This document shows, one piece after another, positions 52,981-59,367 of a stretch of DNA of 64,000 bases; within the stretch, counting starts at the first letter, position 1, and each line of letters opens with the position of its first letter. The notes beneath the pieces are model-generated. The model ran no database searches, had not been told where the DNA came from, and saw only the letters and a list, made by a program, of their open reading frames with translations. The DNA lies in the NCBI GenBank assembly GCA_902494875.1, contig CABUUO010000001.1, forward strand, positions 259,671 through 323,670, written 5' to 3'. The stretch is from an uncultured Pseudomonadota bacterium (GTDB lineage: Bacteria; Pseudomonadota; Alphaproteobacteria; RF32; CAG-239). The position numbers and the translations under genes are program-made.

Positions 52981-53126
52981 CGGATGTTCGAAAACCGTAT
53001 ATAACCAAACGGCTCGGCTTATTTGGCTGAGCCTTATTCACCGACATCCGTCCATTAAAAGACATGAAGTCGGCATAAAGTTTAAAGTCGCATGCATACG
53101 ACTGGTTATATAAAAGGGTTTTCGAA
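52981..53126 (-). promoter_or_regulatory. Multi-branched structured leader RNA (candidate riboswitch-like element)
   Basis: Closing stem: TTCGAAAACC (52987-52996) pairs with GGTTTTCGAA (53117-53126), and TATATAACCA (52998-53007) pairs with TGGTTATATA (53103-53112), giving 20 bp with a 1x4 internal loop. Inside are three hairpins: 53087-53102 (GTCG/CGAC), 53041-53073 (CCGAC/GTCGG) and 53011-53033 (GGCTC/GAGCC). ACATCCG (53044-53050) in the second hairpin is complementary to CGGATGT (52981-52987) beside the terminator. No known riboswitch family was recognised; in particular no cobalamin box. Confidence 0.65.
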
Positions 53127-53163
53127 GCCCTAAACAGAGAGATTTCCTCTCCGTTCGGTTTTG

Positions 53164-53192
53164 AGGTTAGGCTATCGGCGCAGTCAAGTCAA
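53164..53192 (-). promoter_or_regulatory. Candidate promoter of the autotransporter transcript
   Basis: On the minus strand, TTGACT (53192-53187), 17-bp spacer, TAACCT (53169-53164). A start near 53157 gives a leader of about 240 nt that includes a GAGAG/CTCTC hairpin, the multi-branched fold and the terminator. Confidence 0.45.
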
Positions 53193-53313
53193 GACAAATT
53201 TTTATATGCAATATGAGAAATAAGGCAAAACACCTTATCCGGCGGGGACGGAAGCGCAATTTATTGTATATAACTAAATTTTCGACTGCCGATATGCCAT
53301 ATAAATTAAAAAG

Positions 53314-53341
53314 TTGAAAAAATCTCTAAATGTGTTATATT
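53314..53341 (+). promoter_or_regulatory. Sigma70-type promoter for the helical-repeat gene
   Basis: TTGAAA (53314-53319), 16-bp spacer, TATATT (53336-53341). Expected transcript start near 53348, which rules out an ATG at 53330 as the gene start. Confidence 0.55.
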
Positions 53342-53422
53342 GTTCGTCATTCAGATATTATTGTGAAAGTATTAGCGAATATTTTCATGAGACACTTTTG
53401 TTTAATCTATAAATCCGTTTTT

Positions 53423-53977
53423 ATGAAAAAGATTATTACCGACACGACGCAAACAGCCTTTGTTTCCGGCCTTTCCTACGAAGAAAAAATCAGGATGGCC
53501 GAAACTGCGGAAATCCATGAGCTCCGCAGGCTTATTCTTCAGGAACCGCTGCATGAACCGGGAAGATATGCCGAGGCAGAGATCAAGCTTCTGGAAAGAA
53601 ACTGCAAAAATCTGATTAAAGATTATATCTGCCGGCATGAACTTTTTGCCGAAGCGCAATTCCGGCTGATAGACCTTGGAGACGAGGAGCTTATCCGGCT
53701 GTATATCAAGCATCATCATTTCTGCTATGATGCCCGCGTACAACTCACTTTCCGCGGTGACGCTTACCTCATCCGCCTGTGCATCGAAAAAGATCCGCTG
53801 CATGAATACGGACGCTATGCCGACGCGGAAATAAAAATGATTGAACTCCGGGATTATAACCTGTTCAGGGAGTATGCCGACCGCTATGATCTGTTTGACG
53901 AGGCAAAAGCCAGACTTTATACCCCCGAAAACGAGATTATGCTTAAAATCTATAGAATAAAACATCGTTTTGCATAA
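53423..53977 (+). CDS. Predicted helical-repeat protein
   Basis: 184 aa from ATG 53423; ATG 53387 in frame is also possible, and no clear ribosome binding site decides. Not recognised. After about 40 residues the chain consists of about five imperfect 25-30-residue helical units of the form A/D-E-A-x-x-x-L-x-x-L/R-x-D/N-x-x-L-I-x-x-Y-I. Examples are FRLIDLGDEELIRLYIK and EIKMIELRDYNLFREYADR. HEPGRYAEAEIKLLE recurs as HEYGRYADAEIKMIE about 90 residues later. This suggests a HEAT/TPR-like scaffold. No membrane or secretion signal. Confidence 0.65.
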   Translation: MKKIITDTTQTAFVSGLSYEEKIRMAETAEIHELRRLILQEPLHEPGRYAEAEIKLLERNCKNLIKDYICRHELFAEAQFRLIDLGDEELIRLYIKHHHFCYDARVQLTFRGDAYLIRLCIEKDPLHEYGRYADAEIKMIELRDYNLFREYADRYDLFDEAKARLYTPENEIMLKIYRIKHRFA

Positions 53978-53988
53978 GCGTATGCAAT

Positions 53989-54018
53989 AAAAAAGGGTCG
54001 ATTTACGACCCTTTTTTA
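53989..54018. terminator. Bidirectional terminator between convergent genes
   Basis: AAAAAAGGGTCG/CGACCCTTTTTT stem with loop ATTTA, with A and T tracts on both sides. Confidence 0.9.
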
Positions 54019-54027
54019 TTTTTAAAA

Positions 54028-55149
54028 TCAGCGGTTCTGCATCGTATCTTTGAGTATCTGAAATTTGAACTGCGTTTCTCCGCGCAGTTCCGCAATCCGC
54101 ATTTTGACCGCATCTTTGAGTTCCACGTCTTCCAGTTTGTGCGGGCCGAACAGTTCGGCTCCGGGCCAGTTTTTCCAGGCTTCCGGCTGCTCCGGCGTAT
54201 AGTCAAACGGACCGCGCTGAAAATAGTTCAGATTGACCAGTCTGCCGTCTTTGATAAAGGTATAGCATTTGTCCAGAGCTTTGACATAAGCCCGCAGCGT
54301 CCTTGCGTCTCTTTTCTTCCGCACCAGCTGAGGATAGGCCTTAACAAACCAGTTCAGCCGTTTCAGGGTTACGCCAACGTTGACGTTCTGCTCTTTTTTT
54401 ATCCACCATTCGCTGACGGTCTTGGCGATCAGAAAGTTTTCCATTTCCTGCATTCGGGGATCGGTGCTGCCGGGTTTTACAATGCCTTGCTTTACGGCGT
54501 CCTTATATCCCTGAAAACGGCTTGATATAATGTCGTCAAGATATTCCCGCGCATAAATTCCGCTGCGGGACATTGCCAGATACACTTCCCGCTCGTAGAG
54601 AAGATTAGCGATATAAGAAGCGATTTCGTTATGCTGGCTCAGACGCGCGTTGTCTTCCATGCAGACGCCGGTCTTGAAAGTTCCGCTCTTGTGGGTATGG
54701 CGGTGTTTATATTCGTGCGCCTTGTTTGACATTCGATAAAACTCGTCGTTCCAGGCTTTGGTATAGCGGATAATCTTTCTGGCCGTGGCGGAATCGGCGC
54801 CGCTAATATCCGGCACAAAATATTTCAAACGGACTTTATCGTCCTTTTGCTGATAAACGCCGGCGCAAAGGCGCATATTTACGTTTTTGCAGTTCAAGAC
54901 AACCGTATCGTTTATATGCGGGCTTTTTTCAACAAAAGACATCAGGTCGGCGCATTTTCCCTTTTTAAAGGCTTCTTCCATGGTGTCGGCCGACAAGTCG
55001 AGATTTATTTCCTTTGCAAGCTTAAATTCCGGCAGCTCCCGATGCGGAAGCTCGCTGGAAAACGACGGAACCATAGCAAAAACCGCCGTCAGCAGCCGGG
55101 TTTTGTATTTATTGAACCTTATTTTGATTTTTTTCCACAAATTTGCCAT
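54028..55149 (-). CDS. Secreted protein with HExxH motif, putative zinc metallopeptidase
   Basis: 373 aa, family not recognised. N-terminal basic segment then hydrophobic LLTAVFAMVPSFSSELP, likely a signal or anchor. Residues 145-149 read HEYKH (HExxH), in SNKAHEYKHRHTHKSG, with a helix carrying a possible third ligand Glu175 in SQHNEIASYIANLLYEREVY. The spacing of about 26 residues fits gluzincin-type peptidases. Two further Cys pairs lie in the N-terminal third. The C-terminus is helical and charged. Peptidase activity is inferred from the motif only. Monocistronic. Confidence 0.65.
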   Translation of the reverse strand: MANLWKKIKIRFNKYKTRLLTAVFAMVPSFSSELPHRELPEFKLAKEINLDLSADTMEEAFKKGKCADLMSFVEKSPHINDTVVLNCKNVNMRLCAGVYQQKDDKVRLKYFVPDISGADSATARKIIRYTKAWNDEFYRMSNKAHEYKHRHTHKSGTFKTGVCMEDNARLSQHNEIASYIANLLYEREVYLAMSRSGIYAREYLDDIISSRFQGYKDAVKQGIVKPGSTDPRMQEMENFLIAKTVSEWWIKKEQNVNVGVTLKRLNWFVKAYPQLVRKKRDARTLRAYVKALDKCYTFIKDGRLVNLNYFQRGPFDYTPEQPEAWKNWPGAELFGPHKLEDVELKDAVKMRIAELRGETQFKFQILKDTMQNR

Positions 55150-55265
55150 GTTGTCCTGCCCGTTTTTTATCTTAAATATACAATAATTTTAAGTTTTTGG
55201 CAAAACAATATTTGTCTAACCGGAGACAAAATTTTGCGTTTTCTCCTCATAGGGGATAAAAATTG

Positions 55266-55294
55266 GTGACTTTTACAAAAAAAAGAGTTATAGT
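55266..55294 (+). promoter_or_regulatory. Candidate promoter of the CoA-transferase operon
   Basis: GTGACT (55266-55271), 17-bp spacer, TATAGT (55289-55294), 33 bp before the TTG start. The -35 is weak. Confidence 0.4.
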
Positions 55295-55326
55295 GCTTTG
55301 GATTAATTAACAGGGATATAAGAATA

Positions 55327-55971
55327 TTGGTAAAAAAGATTATATCGCCAGCCGAAGCCGGTAGACTTATTCCGGCTAATGCCTCGGTGATGATCGGTGG
55401 TTTCCTGCGTTGCGGAACACCTACCCGAATCATTGACGAACTGGTTAAGAACCATACCTCGGGGCTGACGCTGATTGCTAATGATACATCTACACCCGAT
55501 TATGACCGCGGAAAGCTTATTGTCCATAAACTGGTCAAGAAAGTTATTGCCGCGCATATCGGCACCAACCCCGAAACCGGGCGGCAGTTTAACGCCGGCG
55601 AACTTGAGGTAGAGCTGGTGCCGATGGGCACTCTGGTTGAGCGTATTCGTGCCGGAGGTGCCGGACTGGGCGGTTTTCTGACGCCGACCGGCGTGGGTAC
55701 CGTGGTGGAAAAAGACAAAACCGTTATGGAAATGGACGGCCGGAAATATCTTCTGGAAAAACCGTTGCGCGCCGATTTTGCAATCGTCTACGCCACCAAG
55801 GCGGACAAGTTCGGCAACGCATTTCTGGAAGGAACTACCCGCAACCTGAATACGGTTATGGCAACCGCCGCACAGACCGTGATTGTCGAAGCAGACCAGA
55901 TATCGGAAGAACCGCTTAATCCGAACGAAATTACCATTCCCAACATTTTCATTGATTATATTGTTGCATGA
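55327..55971 (+). CDS. atoD: 3-oxoacid/acetate CoA-transferase subunit A
   Basis: 214 aa, family length. Moves CoA between short-chain acyl groups (for example acetoacetyl-CoA and acetate). Visible are MIGGFLRCGTPTRIIDELV, LTLIANDTS, AAHIGTNPETGRQFNAGELE, LVPMGTLVERIRAGGAGLGG and FLTPTGVGTVVE, all closely AtoD-like. The start is TTG at 55327 with CAGGGAT upstream; no ATG is available. The B subunit follows after 10 bp. Exact acyl specificity is unknown. Confidence 0.93.
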   Translation: MVKKIISPAEAGRLIPANASVMIGGFLRCGTPTRIIDELVKNHTSGLTLIANDTSTPDYDRGKLIVHKLVKKVIAAHIGTNPETGRQFNAGELEVELVPMGTLVERIRAGGAGLGGFLTPTGVGTVVEKDKTVMEMDGRKYLLEKPLRADFAIVYATKADKFGNAFLEGTTRNLNTVMATAAQTVIVEADQISEEPLNPNEITIPNIFIDYIVA

Positions 55972-55981
55972 GGACAGATTG

Positions 55982-56647
55982 ATGGAACTTTCTAAAGAAC
56001 AAAGCCGCGAGATCATTGCCAAACGCATTGCCAAGGAGTTTTCCGAAGGCGACGTCATTACGCTCGGCATCGGACTTCCGACCGAAGTCGCCAATCACAT
56101 TCCGCATGACATTCATGTTATCTTTCAATCCGAAAACGGTCTGCTCGGCGTCGGCCATCGCGACTTGTCGGCCGCGGACAATCCCAAAGTAATCAATGCC
56201 GGCGGAATGGCCGTCACAACCAAGCCCGGCGCGGCGTTTTTCGATACGCAGATGTCCTTTACAATGATCCGCGGCGGACATGTTGACGCTACCGTACTCG
56301 GCGCCTTGCAGGTGGATCAGCACGGCAATTTGGCCAACTGGATGATTCCGGGCGCTTTTGTACCGGGAATGGGCGGCGCCATGGATTTGGTCGTCGGCGC
56401 CAAAAGGGTGATTATTGCCATGGAACATACCAGCAAAGGCCAATCAAGGATTGTTAAAAACTGTACCCTGCCCCTGACCGCAGCCAACGAAGTGGATTTA
56501 ATCGTTACCGAACGCTGCGTTATTGAAGTGACGCCTCAGGGACTGCTCCTTAAGGAAATCAATCCGCTGTTTTCTCTCGACGAGGTCATTGCCTCTACCG
56601 ACGCGGACCTGATTGTACCCGACCACCTGATTAAGATTGCCGTATAA
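55982..56647 (+). CDS. atoA: 3-oxoacid/acetate CoA-transferase subunit B
   Basis: 221 aa. Visible are EIIAKRIAKEFSEGDVITLG, IGLPTEVANHIP, the catalytic-Glu motif FQSENGLLGVG, the MIRGGHVDATVLGALQVDQ stretch with GNLANWMIPG, and GMGGAMDLVVGAKRVI. ATG 55982 follows GAGGACAGATTG; an earlier in-frame start at 55883 would overlap subunit A. Forms the heteromeric enzyme with the preceding gene. Confidence 0.93.
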   Translation: MELSKEQSREIIAKRIAKEFSEGDVITLGIGLPTEVANHIPHDIHVIFQSENGLLGVGHRDLSAADNPKVINAGGMAVTTKPGAAFFDTQMSFTMIRGGHVDATVLGALQVDQHGNLANWMIPGAFVPGMGGAMDLVVGAKRVIIAMEHTSKGQSRIVKNCTLPLTAANEVDLIVTERCVIEVTPQGLLLKEINPLFSLDEVIASTDADLIVPDHLIKIAV

Positions 56648-56661
56648 GAAAGGATATGTCT

Positions 56662-57153
56662 ATGAACAAAGCTTATGACCAAGGGGATATTGCGGCCATG
56701 AGAGAGGCGATTAAGGCCTCCGCAACCTCTTTGAACGATGAAAATATTCCGACTGGCGGACCGTTTGGTTCCGTAATCTACAAAGACGGAAAGTTTATTG
56801 CCGACGGCTATAATCATGTGCTGGCAAACCATGATCCTTCAGCACACGGCGAAGTTCAGGCCATTCGCGAGGCCTGCCGGGTTCTCGGCACCTGGGACCT
56901 TTCCGGCTGTGTCTTATACACCAGCTGCGAACCCTGTCCGATGTGCCTGATGACCAGCAAGTGGGCCAACATCGGCAAAATATATTTTGCGGCAACGCGC
57001 AAAGATGCGGCGGATATCGGCTTTAAGGACGATGAACTTTACGCGCTGCTTAAAGACGGCGTTTACGGAATTGCCATTGAGGAATGCCGCGGCGAAGCTG
57101 TTGACGTGATGAAAAAATGGCACCGGAAATTCGGCCGTGACGGGCAATATTAA
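56662..57153 (+). CDS. Guanine-deaminase-like nucleoside/base deaminase
   Basis: 163 aa. Zinc cytidine-deaminase fold. Visible are NIPTGGPFGSVIYKDGK, HxE in DPSAHGEVQAIREACRVLG and the PCxxC zinc site in LYTSCEPCPMCLMTS. The pattern, including GGPFG and DP(S/T)AH, resembles bacterial guanine deaminase GuaD more than tRNA adenosine deaminase. ATG 56662 has AAAGGA 7 nt upstream; ATG 56656 is also in frame. It is 14 bp after atoA, so probably the third gene of that operon. The metabolic link is unclear. Confidence 0.8.
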   Translation: MNKAYDQGDIAAMREAIKASATSLNDENIPTGGPFGSVIYKDGKFIADGYNHVLANHDPSAHGEVQAIREACRVLGTWDLSGCVLYTSCEPCPMCLMTSKWANIGKIYFAATRKDAADIGFKDDELYALLKDGVYGIAIEECRGEAVDVMKKWHRKFGRDGQY

Positions 57154-57176
57154 GACAATATCCCCTTCAGGAACAC

Positions 57177-57209
57177 AAAAAAGAGGAAGTTTGAAACTTC
57201 CTCTTTTTT
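57177..57209. terminator. Bidirectional terminator (GAGGAAG family)
   Basis: AAAAAAGAGGAAGTTT pairs with AAACTTCCTCTTTTTT, with A and T tracts on both sides. Nearly the same hairpin recurs at 58169-58201. Confidence 0.9.
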
Positions 57210-57243
57210 CAAGTGAAATGTCAGCATAAGAACCGATGCCTTC

Positions 57244-57627
57244 TTAATATGGCCTGCCCGTTGCATCCAATCTCTGTTTTCCCGGATATTTCCATTCAAA
57301 ATATTTTTGAACTTTTTTCTTTGTATAATCATCATAAAGATAGTCTTTACTTTGCATTACGGTATCCAAATCTTTTTTGTTCCAAGTGGATACCGGTCTT
57401 TGTATGGGTTGTAAGTTTATTTGTTCTGATTTAAATTTTTTCTTTTTTTGTGCATACTCTTTCATATATTCATCTTCGTTTGCGGGATTGGCATTTCCAA
57501 TATCTAACCAATCTTTTGCAAAATCATCAATATCTTCATTGGCTTCTCTTGAGGCCTTTTCTATAATTTTTCGCTTAATTGTTTTCTTTCCGTACTTATA
57601 AATTCCTTTTATCAATTTATCATACAT
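57244..57627 (-). CDS. Hypothetical protein, possible toxin-domain-like
   Basis: 127 aa from ATG 57627 (AAAGGGAAACATA upstream); the frame opens six codons earlier. Not recognised. Lys-rich and helical, ending in FEWKYPGKQRLDATGRPY, a style of C-terminus seen in polymorphic-toxin domains. This resemblance is an impression. AT-rich compared with the flanking genes. It is followed, after a terminator-flanked region, by a housekeeping operon; the small membrane protein gene lies 71 bp upstream on the same strand. Confidence 0.5.
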   Translation of the reverse strand: MYDKLIKGIYKYGKKTIKRKIIEKASREANEDIDDFAKDWLDIGNANPANEDEYMKEYAQKKKKFKSEQINLQPIQRPVSTWNKKDLDTVMQSKDYLYDDYTKKKVQKYFEWKYPGKQRLDATGRPY

Positions 57628-57698
57628 TATGTTTCCCTTTGTCATATAAAAAAAGCTCTAAAATAAATTTTAGAGCTTTTTATTTGGTTACAAAAAAA

Positions 57699-58025
57699 CT
57701 AAATCCACACATAAATTAAAATACAAAAGAAATAAAATATTACAAAATAGATTCCTCTTAAATACCATCTGCTATTTTTAATTTTGCGGGGCAAAAGGCT
57801 GAACAATATATAGCTGATAATGTATAATTTGATTAAAATAGAAAAAATTTCTTTATCCAAATTGGCTATAAAACTCTTTATTTCTTCTTCATTCATCTCC
57901 TTTAGCATTTCAGGAAAAGAAGACGACATAATTATTTGCGTCATAAAATGAACAAAAATCAATCCTACAAAAAAATAAATTATTTTTTTTCCCCAAGATA
58001 TATATTTTTTCCATTCTATTGTCAT
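57699..58025 (-). CDS. Small membrane protein
   Basis: 108 aa, not recognised. Three predicted membrane helices (IIYFFVGLIFVHFMTQII, FSILIKLYIISYILFSLL, YFVIFYFFCILIYVWI) with a charged loop of about 30 residues after the first. Very AT-rich. It lies upstream of the 127-aa gene on the same strand with a hairpin between them (TAAAATAAATTTTA-type, 57656-57673). It could be a partner or immunity-type protein, which is speculative. Confidence 0.55.
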   Translation of the reverse strand: MTIEWKKYISWGKKIIYFFVGLIFVHFMTQIIMSSSFPEMLKEMNEEEIKSFIANLDKEIFSILIKLYIISYILFSLLPRKIKNSRWYLRGIYFVIFYFFCILIYVWI

Positions 58026-58168
58026 ATTTCTTACTTTCGCTATTAATTTTTTTACGGATTATAGTTTAAAATAAAAAAGTCTGCAATAAAACATTGCCGA
58101 TTTTAGAATACTTGTCGCAAGTGATGTTTTGTATATAATTGAAAAGTAAGGATATTATTCTTATATAT

Positions 58169-58201
58169 AAAAAAGAGGAAGCTTGAAACTTCCTCTTTTT
58201 T
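58169..58201. terminator. Bidirectional terminator (GAGGAAG family) after rpsI
   Basis: AAAAAAGAGGAAG (58169-58181) pairs with CTTCCTCTTTTTT (58189-58201), loop CTTGAAA. It terminates rplM-rpsI on the minus strand and is near-identical to the terminator at 57177. Confidence 0.9.
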
Positions 58202-58226
58202 GCAATTCGAAACGAAATCTGTAAGA

Positions 58227-58700
58227 TTAACGTTTGGAGAACTGGTAAGAACGACGAGCCTTAGCTTTACCGTATTTCTTACGCTCAACCGTACGATCAT
58301 CGCGGGTCAGGAAACCGGCTTTCTTCAGAGCTGCACGCAATTCCGGCTCATATTCGTTCAGAGCTTTGGAAATACCGTGTTTGATAGCTCCGGCCTGTCC
58401 GGACAAACCGCCGCCCTTTACGGTGCAGACAACGTCAAATTCATTTACGCGGTTAGCAACTTCAAACGGCTGGTTAATGATCATTTTCAAAACCGGACGG
58501 GCAAAATACTGGTCAATGGATTTATCATTGATCGTGATATTGCCTTTACCGGGCTTAATCCATACGCGGGCGACGGCATCTTTTCTTTTGCCGGTGGCAT
58601 AAGAACGGCCTAATTTATCGCGGCTGGCTTTGCGAACCTTAACTTCTGCCGTGGCAGAGGCGCTTTTAATATCTTGCAGAGATTCAATTTTATCAGCCAT
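58227..58700 (-). CDS. rpsI: 30S ribosomal protein S9
   Basis: 157 aa. Visible are [54 protein letters not shown] and the basic C-terminus RRSYQFSKR that contacts P-site tRNA. A 25-residue N-terminal extension precedes the core. Its ATG overlaps the rplM stop (TAATG). Confidence 0.97.
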   Translation of the reverse strand: MADKIESLQDIKSASATAEVKVRKASRDKLGRSYATGKRKDAVARVWIKPGKGNITINDKSIDQYFARPVLKMIINQPFEVANRVNEFDVVCTVKGGGLSGQAGAIKHGISKALNEYEPELRAALKKAGFLTRDDRTVERKKYGKAKARRSYQFSKR

Positions 58701-59167
58701 TATAATGCGCTCCTTTTATTCTTCGGGTTTTTGGCGGCAATATCCAGAACTTCCGGATTTTGAGCCGTATGCGGATGATTTTCACCGGCATAAACTTTCA
58801 GTTTGGTCATCATCTGACGGCCAAGAGGATTACGGGAAATCATGCGTTCAACAGCTTTCTCGATAACTCTTTCCGGGAAACGTCCGGCCAAAATCTTAGC
58901 CGGGGTGGTTTCTTTGATTCCGCCGATCCAACCGGTGTGTTTGAAATATTTCTTATCGGTCAGTTTTTTACCGGTCAATTTTACTTTATCTGCATTGATA
59001 ACAACGACATAGTCGCCGCAGTCCAGGTTCGGAACAAACGAAGGCTTGTGTTTGCCGCGCAGAATCTTAGCGATTTCCGCAGAAAGACGACCCAACACAA
59101 CACCGGAAGCGTCAACGACATACCATTTTCTTTCAATATCAGATGGTTTTGTTGCATATGTGTTCAT
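58700..59167 (-). CDS. rplM: 50S ribosomal protein L13
   Basis: 155 aa. Visible are [40 protein letters not shown], the [20 protein letters not shown] stretch, and GMLP-type [16 protein letters not shown] followed by HPHTAQNPE. First gene of the rplM-rpsI operon, with a strong promoter at 59213-59240. Confidence 0.97.
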   Translation of the reverse strand: MNTYATKPSDIERKWYVVDASGVVLGRLSAEIAKILRGKHKPSFVPNLDCGDYVVVINADKVKLTGKKLTDKKYFKHTGWIGGIKETTPAKILAGRFPERVIEKAVERMISRNPLGRQMMTKLKVYAGENHPHTAQNPEVLDIAAKNPKNKRSAL

Positions 59168-59212
59168 TGTAACTCACTTTTTTGGTTAAAGTTGAATATT
59201 AAAATCAAGCTG

Positions 59213-59240
59213 AATATACAGGATAAAAAAACAATGTCAA
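59213..59240 (-). promoter_or_regulatory. Sigma70 promoter of rplM-rpsI
   Basis: On the minus strand, TTGACA (59240-59235), 16-bp spacer, TATATT (59218-59213), about 45 bp before the rplM start. The remaining gap to mutS (59241-59367) is AT-rich, with a GCTTTG/CAAAGC hairpin near 59311 and no gene. Confidence 0.65.
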
Positions 59241-59367
59241 CAACAAAATGTTGTTTTATTTCAATATGATACAGAACGGTATTATATTACCATTGCATAA
59301 CGCTTTGAAAAACAAAGCTTTTCAACTTTTTAATATTAAAAATATTTTTAACTTATTGTAAAAAAAG

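Noticed and set aside
53101..53160. Cobalamin or other known riboswitch upstream of the autotransporter
   Set aside because: No B12 box or other consensus element that I know is visible; reported instead as an unassigned structured leader.
55303..56094. 263-codon minus-strand frame opposite the CoA transferase genes
   Set aside because: Shadow; both plus-strand genes carry complete family motifs.
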